DNA of 64,000 bases from CAZVGZ01 sp964627605 (GTDB taxonomy: Bacteria > Latescibacterota > MWCZ01 > CAZVGZ01). Positions 35,480-45,561 of the stretch are shown here, piece by piece (the first letter of the stretch is position 1; each line of letters opens with the position of its first letter). The translations under genes were made by a program, and so were the position numbers. The DNA lies in assembly GCA_964627605.1 (NCBI GenBank), contig CAZVGZ010000014.1, forward strand, positions 23,527 through 87,526. The letters run 5' to 3'. The notes beneath the pieces are model-generated. The model saw only the letters and a program-made list of their open reading frames with translations, was not told where the DNA came from and searched no databases.

Positions 35480-38400
35480 GTGCCATCTGTCCGCCAAGCT
35501 ACCTGCCGGGCGTTGTTCGGCTGGTTGGCAGTTCTTCTGATATCATCATCGTCGCGTGCCGTTCTGTGGGACATCTCCAAGACCACCCTCAGCGCAGGTG
35601 ACACTACCGATCACGTTCGCATTAACCCCAAGACCGGTTTCGTCACACTGGCCTCCACAGAGGGGCGCAACCTCTCTTCAGACCAGGACGTAGCCGACGA
35701 AAATGACGCCCCGGTGGCCAACCCGGCGTTCTCCTCATTGATCGATGTTGCGATGATAGCCGACACCTGGGAGGGCAACTCTCAAAGGCCCCGAGGCTCC
35801 TACGAGAGAGCAGGCATCCTCGCGTTCGAGGCGGTGAATGACGACAATACACATCCGTCAATCGACGCCCTGTTGGCCGACAACGACGCCGTCGCATCCA
35901 TCGCATCGGACACATTTTACAGAAATACCCGCACCTACACGGGAACCGCACCAACCCCTGATACTGCCGCGACAACCAGGGAAAACCCGAACTATATAGG
36001 CTACCGTCTTTTTCGTGCGTCGCTCATGCAGCTTCTCAACGTCACAACGCTTCCAGAAACGTTGGTATTCAAACCCTCAGCGGCAGAGCAGTACGAATCA
36101 GTTACCGACGGCAGCGTCTACACCGAGTGGAACTCCATCACGAACGAAGTGGCCGGTCGTCAGTTGACCATCGATTTGGGACAGAACCGGATCATCGACC
36201 GCATTGTTGTCAGATCGGGCATCTCGACAAAGTACACCACAATTTCGCTGCAATCGAGGGCAAAATCAGTCGAACTCATCCAGCGGCAAGGCGAAGGTTT
36301 TTTGAGGAGCTATGTGGTTTCGGTGGCACCAGAAGACCCCAATACCGCCTCAGGTGTCGGCAGGTTCGTAACGGTCCTGGGCAGCCAGGAGAACACCAGC
36401 CTCGACATAGACTCCGACCTCGATGACGGCATATGGCGTCTGTGGGAGCGCGACGGCAGCCGCAAAAACGCTTTGGGCAGATTCGTTCAGCTCGCTATAA
36501 TAGCAGGGGACCGTGTCAACCCGGTGATGTTGGGCGAAATAGAGGTGTACGGCGTTGGGTTTGACACCGAAGGCTCCTACTCATCCGAACTCCTGTCAGC
36601 ACCTTCAGGCGAGCCGGTCAATGTTGGGCGAATCCGTTGGGAGACCAACGTCCCTGATGGCACCGACATCACTTTTCAGTTCCGCTCCTCTGACAGCCCA
36701 GACGACCTGGTCATTGAGGAGACGACCGAACTAGATCCCCCACCGAGGGCGGCGGTGGTTTTGGACACATCGTACGCGCTGCTTCCCACATCGTTCACAC
36801 TTGACGTAAGCAACACCGCAGAGAAATCTGTCACGCCCGTCAGATTCCCAACCGGGGGCGACGTCATAATCCCAACCCCATTTCTGACAGCCGTCCCCAT
36901 CAGTGGCGTCTTGATGGAAACTTTGGCTCAACCGACCTACACTCAGGACGTTGTTGACCAGTTGCTCCCTGGGGCTACCGATATAGTCCAAGCAAAAGTA
37001 GTGGGCATCGCCGACTCGTCGTTTGTCACGGTGTTTAGAACCGCACCAGATACCGCCTATCGCGTCAAAACATCAGACGGCTTTATCGAAATATCCACCA
37101 GCAACACCGTGCTGGTGGACACACTCTCCGAACTACCCGACGCGGTGGATATTATCTCACTGATCGAAGACGGCAGCGTTGAGATTGATCTCGCCGATGA
37201 TGGGGGATCAGCGGTCCTCACCGGTTTTGGCGTGTCAAGCGCGGTCACCTCGTCAGGCGACTCTGTCACCCTATCGACAGATGGCGCAACATATGTTCTG
37301 ACATTCGACACCTACGAACTGAGACTTTCGAACGCAGCTACATTGGGCGCCACTTTGGCGAACAAAAGCGTACTGGATTTGACTGCCCTGGTGAGTGCAG
37401 GAGCCCTGTCAGCGGACATTGCGGGCCTAATAGATATCGGCGACGAACCGACTAACGGACAGACCGAAACCGCCGAAGTATCAATCTCGCAGGCTTTTGA
37501 CGGGTCGTATCCCGACGCGGTCTTGACGACCGTTTTTGGCGATCTGGTATTTGATGTCTCTGGAAAGCTCTACATCACTAGCCAGGCGAACACCCATGTC
37601 GAAGCCACGGTTACTGTGATTGACGACGGCGTAAGACCAGCGGAAACGGTGACAACTACATTTTCAACACCGTGGAATGCCGTAGACGCCTCTACATCTC
37701 CCCAGATTTCGTGGCGGGACACCACCGACGATCTCGGTCGGTTCGTGGACATCCCAGAGCCAAAACGGTTTTTGCAGTTCCGAGCGCTATTCACCACTGA
37801 CGACCTCCTCAAGTCCGCCTCACTAGGTCGGATGAAGCTCGCGTATGACACCGAGATAGTCGCCGACAGCGCAACTGTGGATATCCGTGTCTACTCATCA
37901 GTCGAAGATGGGTTTGTTCCAGAGGAGGTGGACACGGCCCTGCGCGACGCTCATACGCTCATAGACTACCGTATCGCTTTGGTGATCGACTCGACCCGGA
38001 ACAGAGGCGTCGATCGCGTGGAGCTACTGCTGCCCACAGGCGGCTCTTTGGTGGTTGTCAGTTGGAAGGGACAGGAGATCGCAGCGTCAGCCTCGACCTC
38101 CGAAGAAGGAGTGATGCGCGTCGATTTGGCTAATATCATAGAACAAGCCGACCACGACACACTAAGCATTTCGCTCACTACACGGTTTTTCGATGATTTG
38201 ACTGTGATTCCAGCGTGGATCGCTCAAGCCGCAGATGTTGCGGAAGCTAATGTCAATCCGCAGGTAGTAGGCGGTCGGCCTTTCGTCCGCGCAGGCGGTA
38301 CAGTTCCCAAAGCGCTCTCTCTGGAACTCCCTCTACCGAACCCGTTCACGCCTAACGGCGACAACATAAACGACGCTGTGAAATTCGTTTTCACAGTAAC

Positions 38401-38626
38401 CCAGGTGGTCAATCCAACACCGTTGACAGTCCATCTGTTTGATCTGCGAGGCCGTCGGGTGGCCACAATTTTGGACGAGATGCGGTCTCCTGCCAGGGCT
38501 GAGTGGGAGTGGGATGGCAGGGATTCGAGCGGTCAGCTCGTTCAGCCCGGCCTGTACATCTACCGCGCCAGACTTGACGCCGATGTACCTGAAACCGTCG
38601 TAGGGACCATCACGGTGGTCTATTAG
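35480..38626 (+). CDS. Large secreted surface protein with CHU_C/FlgD-like C-terminal domain
   Basis: The start is GTG at 35480, with AGGAG eight bases upstream, giving a signal peptide ending at SSSSRA/VLWD; the longer frame above it is non-coding. The product is 1,048 residues. Residues ~190-330 include a discoidin-like sandwich (RQLTIDLGQNRIIDRIVV), followed by beta-rich Thr/Ser/Asp-rich repeats. The last ~100 residues read PNPFTPNGDNIND, LTVHLFDLRGRRVATI, WDGRDSSGQLVQPGLYIY, as in gliding-motility/T9SS type-B C-terminal (CHU_C) or FlgD Ig-like domains. Those mark proteins exported to or assembled on the cell surface. It heads the plus-strand envelope cluster. Function of the body is unknown. 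Confidence 0.75.
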   Translation: MPSVRQATCRALFGWLAVLLISSSSRAVLWDISKTTLSAGDTTDHVRINPKTGFVTLASTEGRNLSSDQDVADENDAPVANPAFSSLIDVAMIADTWEGNSQRPRGSYERAGILAFEAVNDDNTHPSIDALLADNDAVASIASDTFYRNTRTYTGTAPTPDTAATTRENPNYIGYRLFRASLMQLLNVTTLPETLVFKPSAAEQYESVTDGSVYTEWNSITNEVAGRQLTIDLGQNRIIDRIVVRSGISTKYTTISLQSRAKSVELIQRQGEGFLRSYVVSVAPEDPNTASGVGRFVTVLGSQENTSLDIDSDLDDGIWRLWERDGSRKNALGRFVQLAIIAGDRVNPVMLGEIEVYGVGFDTEGSYSSELLSAPSGEPVNVGRIRWETNVPDGTDITFQFRSSDSPDDLVIEETTELDPPPRAAVVLDTSYALLPTSFTLDVSNTAEKSVTPVRFPTGGDVIIPTPFLTAVPISGVLMETLAQPTYTQDVVDQLLPGATDIVQAKVVGIADSSFVTVFRTAPDTAYRVKTSDGFIEISTSNTVLVDTLSELPDAVDIISLIEDGSVEIDLADDGGSAVLTGFGVSSAVTSSGDSVTLSTDGATYVLTFDTYELRLSNAATLGATLANKSVLDLTALVSAGALSADIAGLIDIGDEPTNGQTETAEVSISQAFDGSYPDAVLTTVFGDLVFDVSGKLYITSQANTHVEATVTVIDDGVRPAETVTTTFSTPWNAVDASTSPQISWRDTTDDLGRFVDIPEPKRFLQFRALFTTDDLLKSASLGRMKLAYDTEIVADSATVDIRVYSSVEDGFVPEEVDTALRDAHTLIDYRIALVIDSTRNRGVDRVELLLPTGGSLVVVSWKGQEIAASASTSEEGVMRVDLANIIEQADHDTLSISLTTRFFDDLTVIPAWIAQAADVAEANVNPQVVGGRPFVRAGGTVPKALSLELPLPNPFTPNGDNINDAVKFVFTVTQVVNPTPLTVHLFDLRGRRVATILDEMRSPARAEWEWDGRDSSGQLVQPGLYIYRARLDADVPETVVGTITVVY

Positions 38627-38714
38627 CCGATTTGGAGCCGCATCAGACACAGTTAAGCAGCCTGTTTGGCGACCAGATCAAAACGACACGAACTGTAGAG
38701 GAGCCGGAGCAAAA

Positions 38715-39638
38715 ATGGGCCGATGCATTGGCACCGCCTTGTCAGTCTTAGTCGCCGTACTGTTCGGTGCAGAAAAAACATCTGCGGTGTTTGAAATCGA
38801 CGCACAGGACGCCCGCATCTCCGCTCTCGGCGGCGCTGGGGTCGCCCTCGCCCCCCACGCAGCGGCTGTAGTCCTGAATCCGGCTAGTACAGTCGGACCT
38901 GGAGACAGACTGGTGTCACTTACGTGGAGAAAACCCTTTAGCGGTCTTGGAGGTAAAGCGATAGACGGCAACAGTCTGTCGGTTGGTGGTCTTGCAGGCA
39001 GATGGCCACTTTCAAGAACCACAGCAGCAGCTTTCTCTCTTTCCTATTTGGGAGCCGATGCCTGGTCGGAGATGATTTTTCGCGCAGCCTACGCCCGGTC
39101 AGTAGGTTCACGGCTGAATGTAGGGTTGGCGACGCGGTTCAGCCGCTGGTCGGCAGGCACCATCGGTGGCGGCGACCCTCTTAGCGGAACAAGCAAAACT
39201 CTGTTGTCAGCCGACGCAGGTTTGACGTTCGACTTGGGTCAGATGTGGTCGCTTGACGGTACACGTCTGGGGTTGGTCGCCTCAGATATTCTGCAACCAG
39301 ATGCCGGGAGCGGTGGTGGCGGTTCTGAGCCGATGGTTCTCACCGCAGGCCTCTCAACCCGAGTGGGCGATGTTGATCTGTTTTTGGTTGATGTCTTATA
39401 CGAAAACCCGATGTGGGAGCTGCGCGCAGGCGCGGAGCATCGTGTGATCGCCAGAAGGTTCCAGTGGCTGATGAGGGCGGGGTTTTGGCGTGTGATGAAC
39501 GGCGAAGGTTTTGAGATGAACCTTGGGCTGGGGTTCTCCGTTGGAGGCGGGATCATTGTGGACTACACAGTCGGGATTCCACTTGATCTAACCGGTTTGG
39601 GTAACCACCACTACGCAACCCTGGGGTATCGGTGGTAA
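38715..39638 (+). CDS. PorV/FadL-type outer-membrane barrel
   Basis: The 307-residue protein has a signal peptide and then the PorV/UPF0164 opening DARISALGGAGVALA...VVLNPAST. Alternating hydrophobic strands follow, ending in DYTVGIPLDLTGLGNHHYATLGYRW with an aromatic C-terminus as expected for a barrel. In the type 9 system PorV carries C-terminal-domain cargo to the surface. GGAG lies six bases before the ATG. It stands 88 bases after the CHU_C-domain protein and 6 bases before the first giant barrel gene. A shuttle or helper role for the neighbours is plausible but unproven. Confidence 0.65.
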   Translation: MGRCIGTALSVLVAVLFGAEKTSAVFEIDAQDARISALGGAGVALAPHAAAVVLNPASTVGPGDRLVSLTWRKPFSGLGGKAIDGNSLSVGGLAGRWPLSRTTAAAFSLSYLGADAWSEMIFRAAYARSVGSRLNVGLATRFSRWSAGTIGGGDPLSGTSKTLLSADAGLTFDLGQMWSLDGTRLGLVASDILQPDAGSGGGGSEPMVLTAGLSTRVGDVDLFLVDVLYENPMWELRAGAEHRVIARRFQWLMRAGFWRVMNGEGFEMNLGLGFSVGGGIIVDYTVGIPLDLTGLGNHHYATLGYRW

Positions 39639-39644
39639 TGCCGG

Positions 39645-42554
39645 ATGACTGGACTCCTGCCAACATCACCTACCACGCTACGCGCACTGGCGGTTGTGGC
39701 GTTGGCAGTCATCGCCTTCGCCACAAAACAGCCCCACGCCCAGTTCTTGCGTCGCCAGACTGATGTCACATATGAGAATTACGGCACCGAAGACACCGAG
39801 TATCGAAACTACACCGAAGGGCTAAAAACAGAAAAAAGGTTCGATCAGCTTGGCAATTTCCTTCTCGAGGGCTACCAGGTCTTCTCACTCGCAGAGGCCC
39901 GCCCAGGAGACGGCCATCAGACCGGATCAGACATCGTCAAAGCCAACGCCTACAACGATTTTTTCGGGCGCCTCGTCGTCGCCAGAGACAGCTATCGCGG
40001 CTGGTCGATGGCTCTTACGGTAGGCGACGCCATCAAGACCGTATTCACTCCATTGACCCTCAACCTTGCGCGGATGAATGGCGCGAGGTTTGACGGCTAC
40101 TCCCGCCTCCACCGGTTTTCCTTGATATACCAGCGTGGCCAGCAGATTGGCGATCAAGACATAAATTTTTCATCACCTCTGGATGGAGAGGATGCTGGCG
40201 ACGGCAACGATGGCCGCAGGTTGGTCGAACGATCGCCGGTGTTGACGTGCGGAGGCCACTGGCAGACCAGAATCCGCAACCGGCTCACTCTGGGGTTCAC
40301 ATTCGTCAATCAGCAGCAGAACAACGTCCTTGTAAGCGGCGGTGATAGGCTGCGGGGGATGCTTCCATACGACATGCCTCAACCTACGACAATCTGGGTA
40401 ATTGTCCGCGATGAGACACCGCTCGATGGTGGCGGTGTCAGGGTAAGTGACTTGCGGATGAAGGCCTCAAGTGCCGATGGGATGTCGAGATCCGTTACGC
40501 CACGGCGGGTAATTCGCACGAAACTCACCGAACCCGTCCGCAACCCCATTAGCGGAGTGATCTCATCAAGCGCCGCGTGGAGCCCCACAGTCCCGTGGCT
40601 ACCTGAGTTCGACCCAGAGATAAACCCATCTATCACCTCACAAGACATCAAACAGAACAGACTGACTCAGATGAAAGTCTTTTACCGAACCGGGGTGGTT
40701 GAAGCCCCGACAGGTATACACGAGATAGCCAGCGACGAGCTCCTGGTCTACTCATTTGAGCTACCTACCGATCTTGGTGTGAACGAAACTGTTTTTGAGG
40801 GGACATTTTCAGGCGATTACGCGGTTATGACCGCCCAAGCGCATACATTCAGTTTTAGAGGGACAGACGGCGACGCCTTTATCGACCAGAGGTTGGCACC
40901 CTGGGTGGTGGTGGCACGCGCTAACGGCAACGTGCGGGACGGCTCAAACACTGAGCGGATAGAGTTTCGCCATCGGCTCGCCACCGGGCAGAGCGTCACC
41001 GGCGTAAACGCCGAACTTCACCTGATCGGCGTCGATCTTTGGGGCGAATACACTTGGAACTCGCTCTACAGCCAGTATCCCACGTCCGCTGGAAAGACAC
41101 ATGTTGAGCACCGCCGAGCGTGGTACGTAAACGCGCTCAAGCGGTTCGACCACGTCTCATTCGGGGCAGAGCTTTTCAACATCGATGCCAACTACGGGTT
41201 CGGTAACAACTCCCGTCGCGGCGGCAGCGTCCTTTACAACGACTACTCATCCATTCAGACCAACTCCAACACCATCAAGCAGGACCTCAACGACCCAACT
41301 GGCGACCCCTATCTAAGAGGTCAAGCCTATCAGGAGTTCAAACTGGTAGACGACAACGACGACCGCGACCCATGGCCAGACGACGCAGAGCAGGACCGTC
41401 CAAATGGAACACACCCCAACCGCGGTGTGTCAGTGGGCTCCAGCGACATCAACAACGATGGCATAGCCGATTTCGTCCAGCCGTTCCTTCTCTACGACAG
41501 CGACCCCGTCGATTTCGTCTACGGCGAAGACTTCAACAACAACAGTGTGGTAGACGACAGAGAAAACGACGACCATCCCGACTATCCCTACTCTCCCGAT
41601 CAGAGGGGATGGCATGCGTTTACCCGCTTTCAGTGGGCACGAGAGGGGTTTTTCACACTTGGAACGATAAGGGTCGATCAGCCGATGGGAGGCGGAACCA
41701 GCAACAGCAACTACGCCAAATTCGACTTCCGATATGCCGACCCGGTGATAGGCCGTCTGCAGTTGATCCACGACAGCAAAAGGGTCCGCGACACCATCGC
41801 CGATCATCTATTCGAGACCGACCAGGACCCGTCCAAAGCCGCTCTTGAGTCCATCGATCCATGGACCCGAAACAACCGGATCATCGCGACGGACCCTCTT
41901 TTCGACAATCTTGAGCAGCGGCGAAGCGACGTCCACACGACATGGCTCGGTACCCGTATCAGCGGGCTAGGTTGGCTGCCGCTCCCTACCACAGGGTTTT
42001 GGGGACGATTGAGGACCGTCGCCAGGCTCAACCTGATCAACAACATCAAGCTGTTTCAAAACTATCGCAAAGCCGCTGTGTTCCGCGACGGAATCAGACA
42101 GAACAGCGATCATACTATCACACTCGCCAGAACGCACAAGATCGACTGGTGGTATGAAGGTGAGCGTTGGGATTTCCAGCCGCGCCTCAAATTCCAACGT
42201 CTGACAGAGTGGCACAAAGCAGAGGGTAGGCAGGAAGATCGCAGCCTTTTAGCACCGATTTTCTTGGTGGTCTACGAGCTGACACCAGACACGTTCATCA
42301 GATTTGGGCAGCAAGGTCTAAGAGCGCCGCTTCTAGGCGACCTGTTAGCGGCACGCGACACCGACAGGCTCAACGATCTCAACTCCACCACCACCACCCA
42401 CAGCCTGCTTCAGATCACAAACCGCAGTGAGTATCTTGGGTTCGACATGGTGACCACCGTCGGATACCTGGTCTCCTCCACCCATTTCACATCAGGTCTA
42501 AAACCAGATGAAGACCGCGTGGAGTTTTTCATAAATGCTATCGTCAATTTCTAA
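39645..42554 (+). CDS. Giant outer-membrane barrel-like protein, paralogue 1 of 3
   Basis: The 969-residue product has a signal peptide (cleaved near PHA/QFLRRQ) and a C-terminal FFINAIVNF, the terminal-Phe mark of BAM-assembled barrels. It shares with the next two genes the order ENYGTED, QLGNFLLEGYQVF, DSYRGWSMALTVGDAIKTVFTPLTLNLARMNGARFD, HWQTRIRNRLTLGF, a TGQSVTGVNAEL strand, an acidic insert (residues ~568-650; DDNDDRDPWPDD, SDINNDGIADF, DFNNNSVVDDREND) and the DSKRVRDTIADHLF segment. I recognise no named family. It starts seven bases after the PorV-like stop. Probable surface or secretion component. Confidence 0.6.
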   Translation: MTGLLPTSPTTLRALAVVALAVIAFATKQPHAQFLRRQTDVTYENYGTEDTEYRNYTEGLKTEKRFDQLGNFLLEGYQVFSLAEARPGDGHQTGSDIVKANAYNDFFGRLVVARDSYRGWSMALTVGDAIKTVFTPLTLNLARMNGARFDGYSRLHRFSLIYQRGQQIGDQDINFSSPLDGEDAGDGNDGRRLVERSPVLTCGGHWQTRIRNRLTLGFTFVNQQQNNVLVSGGDRLRGMLPYDMPQPTTIWVIVRDETPLDGGGVRVSDLRMKASSADGMSRSVTPRRVIRTKLTEPVRNPISGVISSSAAWSPTVPWLPEFDPEINPSITSQDIKQNRLTQMKVFYRTGVVEAPTGIHEIASDELLVYSFELPTDLGVNETVFEGTFSGDYAVMTAQAHTFSFRGTDGDAFIDQRLAPWVVVARANGNVRDGSNTERIEFRHRLATGQSVTGVNAELHLIGVDLWGEYTWNSLYSQYPTSAGKTHVEHRRAWYVNALKRFDHVSFGAELFNIDANYGFGNNSRRGGSVLYNDYSSIQTNSNTIKQDLNDPTGDPYLRGQAYQEFKLVDDNDDRDPWPDDAEQDRPNGTHPNRGVSVGSSDINNDGIADFVQPFLLYDSDPVDFVYGEDFNNNSVVDDRENDDHPDYPYSPDQRGWHAFTRFQWAREGFFTLGTIRVDQPMGGGTSNSNYAKFDFRYADPVIGRLQLIHDSKRVRDTIADHLFETDQDPSKAALESIDPWTRNNRIIATDPLFDNLEQRRSDVHTTWLGTRISGLGWLPLPTTGFWGRLRTVARLNLINNIKLFQNYRKAAVFRDGIRQNSDHTITLARTHKIDWWYEGERWDFQPRLKFQRLTEWHKAEGRQEDRSLLAPIFLVVYELTPDTFIRFGQQGLRAPLLGDLLAARDTDRLNDLNSTTTTHSLLQITNRSEYLGFDMVTTVGYLVSSTHFTSGLKPDEDRVEFFINAIVNF

Positions 42555-45441
42555 AAAACCGTTGATGGCTCTAGCCACGTTGGCCACACTCAGCCTTTTG
42601 GCTGGGCTGACGTCTGCCCAATCCTATCAAGCGTCGTCATTTCTCAGGCGACATCCAGACAAACGGTATCTCAACTATGGATTGGAGCCCTACGTCAACT
42701 ACTCGCTGGGCAGCGATGTCCAGAAACAGTACGACTTTTTGGGCAACTATCTAGTTGAGGGCTATCGCGTCTTCACGTTGGAGGAGGTCAGGCCGGGGAT
42801 CTCACAACGCTCAGGCAGTCTCTTGGCCAAAGAGGAACGGTTCGCCACCGGCTTTACCAACCTCATCATAGCCAATGACACCTATCGCGGTTGGAGCGCA
42901 CGGTTGACGGTGGGAGATGCGATCAGAACGATATTTACGCCTCTTACGCTCAACCTCACCAGGCTAAACGGAGCAAGATTTGACATAGCTGACGACGACG
43001 ATGCGATCACCCTCGTCCTCCAACGCGGCGGTGTCGACAGGACCGATCCGTTCAACGGCCTCTATTCCTTCCCGCTTGTCGGCGATGATGACGACCGGGC
43101 GAGCATTGAAGCTGCACCGGTCTACACGTCAGGCTTACACTGGCAAAAGCAGTTCGGCGATGTGCTCACCCTCGGATTTACAGCCGTCAGTCAGCAGCAG
43201 GGCAACTCGTTGGCCGAAGTATCAGAATCGCCATCAAAAGGAGAGCTGCCATACTCCTACGCCCGACCAGAGCAGTTGATGCTGGTGGTGATGGACGATT
43301 CGCCGCGCGATCCGTCTAAAGCCACAGTCTACAACGTCGCGCTCAACCTACGGGGCCAGTTCCCACAAGGTACCAGGACATCCGGTCGTCCACCGACGTC
43401 GGTCAGGCGTATACGCCCGGAGGATATGGAAGCCGCCGCTGTAGCAGCCAATCGGCCCTGGCCTTGGGAGCACGCGATAACCAACCTGTCGATAGTTCGC
43501 CAGCTCTGGTCAAACAACGTGCCACCAGCCCTCTTTGAACAGCCCGATGCGCCGCTTTCTGTCACCGGTGAAGGCGCGCTCATCTACATATTCGAAATGC
43601 CAGCAGGCAACCCAACTGGCGCTGTATTTAAGGTTGACGTATCAGGCGACTATCGACTCGCCACATCCCAGCGGCATCCTTACGATACAAGAAACCTCTC
43701 GATCCAACAAAACCTCCCGGTGACCGACGTGGTCGAAGCCACCCGGTACACACCGTGGCTAGTAAGATCAAGAGCGCCGGGAAACATCTCAGACGGCAGC
43801 AACCGCAAGACCATCAACGTCGAACACAGGGTGACCACAGGTCAGACTCTCCTGGGCATTGATGGCACGCTCTATCTCGGCGGGCTGGCGGTCACCGGCG
43901 AATACGTCTCCAACCGCCAACACGGCCGTTTTCCCATATCCACAGGCGAGCGTACAGAGGACAACACATCGGCCTGGTACGTCAACGCCTCAAAAATATT
44001 TGGCCCTCTAGAGCTGGGTGGGGAGTGGTTCAGCGTCGACCCCAACTACAGTTTTGGCTACAACAACACCCGAGGTGGCATTTCGCTCTACAACGATTTC
44101 AGGAACCCCAGAGTAGCGATGGTCGAGGACGTAAACCTCCCAGCCACAGCGCTCTCACAGACACAAGTCTACCAGGAGTTCGGCCTGGTGGACGACAACG
44201 ACGACGACGATCAGTATCCAGACGACCAACGTTTTGACTGGCCGGGATCGATCAGCCCCGATGGCGGTGTGTTCCCTGGGCTCGATGAGAACCGGGACCG
44301 CATCCCAGACGACGACCAGAACTCCAACGGCCTTCCTGACTTCGCCGAACCGTTTCTGCTGTTTGACAGCGACCCGATAGATTTTGTATACGGCGACGAC
44401 TGGAACAACAACGGCATCATCGACTCCAGGGAGAATGACAACCTGCCTGACTACCCCTACCGCGTGGACCAAGAGGGACGAAACCTGTTCGCCACACTCA
44501 AACCCGGCGAGAACAGCGGGTTGACATTCGGGCGCTACTCGGTTGACGGAAGTGCAGGCGGGGGCGTTACTAAGGCGTGGTACGTATTGGGGTCGTGGCG
44601 ACACATCTCCTATCTGTATGGAGAGATCAGCGTCAAACATGACACCAAATGGGTCGAAGACACGATCCCCGATCATCTGTTCGTGTTTGATCCAGACGAC
44701 ATTGGCGACCCCTTAAGGTTCGGCGGCATAGTACCTACCACATCAGATGGACGAGCCAACTCAGGTTGGGACGACTTAGCGATGCGCGACAGCCGTGTCC
44801 ACACCACCTGGCTTGGCACCACCCTCAAAGGACTTAGGTGGCTGCCTTCGTTTATGCCAGCACCGAAATCGTGGCGCGAGATCGGTTCGCTTGAGATAGA
44901 GAACAATCTCAAAGTCACTCAGAACATCCAGCAGGGAGCTCTGGCAGCCGCGAGCATCACCACATTCGCGTCTGCTCATCGATTGGGCTTCAGTTGGAAC
45001 AAGGGGCCGCTGACGATTCAGCCCCAAATAAAAGCTTTGGTGCTCGTTGAGACCCACGACAACCTGGACGAACCGGTACAGGATGAGATCGCTCTGGCAC
45101 CGATACTCCGTGTTGACTACCAGCTCACACCTCAGACCGTCATCCGGTTTGGGCAACAAGGGGTCACGATTCCAGGACTCAACGCCTTTGAATGGCGCAA
45201 CCTGCTGGCCACAAGAACAACCGACCGCGCCAACCCCCGCAGAACGCGGGCGACCACCGATTTTCTCATTTCCATCGCCAATATTTCCGAACTCGTCGGG
45301 TTCACTATATCGACCAATCTGGGCTACGCACGGACCACAATAGATTTCAAGGACCCGCTGCCTGACTTTACCGGACTGGGCACGCAGGGCCAGACAAAAC
45401 GCTCGCGTCTCTTTATCTCGATGGTCGTCGGCGGATTTTGA
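42535..45441 (+). CDS. Giant outer-membrane barrel-like protein, paralogue 2 of 3
   Basis: The gene starts 20 bases inside the end of paralogue 1, so translation is coupled; an in-frame ATG at 42565 is a weaker choice. The 968-residue product has a signal peptide ending at TSA/QS, then RYLNYGLEPYVNY, FLGNYLVEGYRVF, DTYRGWSARLTVGDAIRTIF and YRLATSQRHPYD. An acidic insert at ~551-642 (DDNDDDDQYPDD, DENRDRIPDDD, DDWNNNGIIDSREND) precedes PDYPYRVDQEG. The chain ends FISMVVGGF. Order and strand pattern match paralogues 1 and 3 from end to end, so the three arose by tandem duplication. They have since diverged considerably, so each may have its own role. Confidence 0.6.
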   Translation: MLSSISKKPLMALATLATLSLLAGLTSAQSYQASSFLRRHPDKRYLNYGLEPYVNYSLGSDVQKQYDFLGNYLVEGYRVFTLEEVRPGISQRSGSLLAKEERFATGFTNLIIANDTYRGWSARLTVGDAIRTIFTPLTLNLTRLNGARFDIADDDDAITLVLQRGGVDRTDPFNGLYSFPLVGDDDDRASIEAAPVYTSGLHWQKQFGDVLTLGFTAVSQQQGNSLAEVSESPSKGELPYSYARPEQLMLVVMDDSPRDPSKATVYNVALNLRGQFPQGTRTSGRPPTSVRRIRPEDMEAAAVAANRPWPWEHAITNLSIVRQLWSNNVPPALFEQPDAPLSVTGEGALIYIFEMPAGNPTGAVFKVDVSGDYRLATSQRHPYDTRNLSIQQNLPVTDVVEATRYTPWLVRSRAPGNISDGSNRKTINVEHRVTTGQTLLGIDGTLYLGGLAVTGEYVSNRQHGRFPISTGERTEDNTSAWYVNASKIFGPLELGGEWFSVDPNYSFGYNNTRGGISLYNDFRNPRVAMVEDVNLPATALSQTQVYQEFGLVDDNDDDDQYPDDQRFDWPGSISPDGGVFPGLDENRDRIPDDDQNSNGLPDFAEPFLLFDSDPIDFVYGDDWNNNGIIDSRENDNLPDYPYRVDQEGRNLFATLKPGENSGLTFGRYSVDGSAGGGVTKAWYVLGSWRHISYLYGEISVKHDTKWVEDTIPDHLFVFDPDDIGDPLRFGGIVPTTSDGRANSGWDDLAMRDSRVHTTWLGTTLKGLRWLPSFMPAPKSWREIGSLEIENNLKVTQNIQQGALAAASITTFASAHRLGFSWNKGPLTIQPQIKALVLVETHDNLDEPVQDEIALAPILRVDYQLTPQTVIRFGQQGVTIPGLNAFEWRNLLATRTTDRANPRRTRATTDFLISIANISELVGFTISTNLGYARTTIDFKDPLPDFTGLGTQGQTKRSRLFISMVVGGF

Positions 45442-45450
45442 TTTCTCTTG

Positions 45451-45478
45451 AATCAGCTGCGACCGTGCGACTGATTTT
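45451..45478 (+). terminator. Weak hairpin between paralogues 2 and 3
   Basis: AATCAG (45451-45456) pairs with CTGATT (45471-45476), and a short T run follows, ten bases after the paralogue 2 stop. Six pairs with a 14-base loop are too weak for a confident terminator. It could act as partial attenuation, making paralogue 3 and the motor genes a separate expression unit. Confidence 0.25.
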
Positions 45479-45561
45479 GTGTACGGGGTAGCTGACCAGC
45501 GGCTGGCAACAACTTGAGTCGTTATGACACCAGCAAAGTAGACGGATGTGACGGAACAGAA

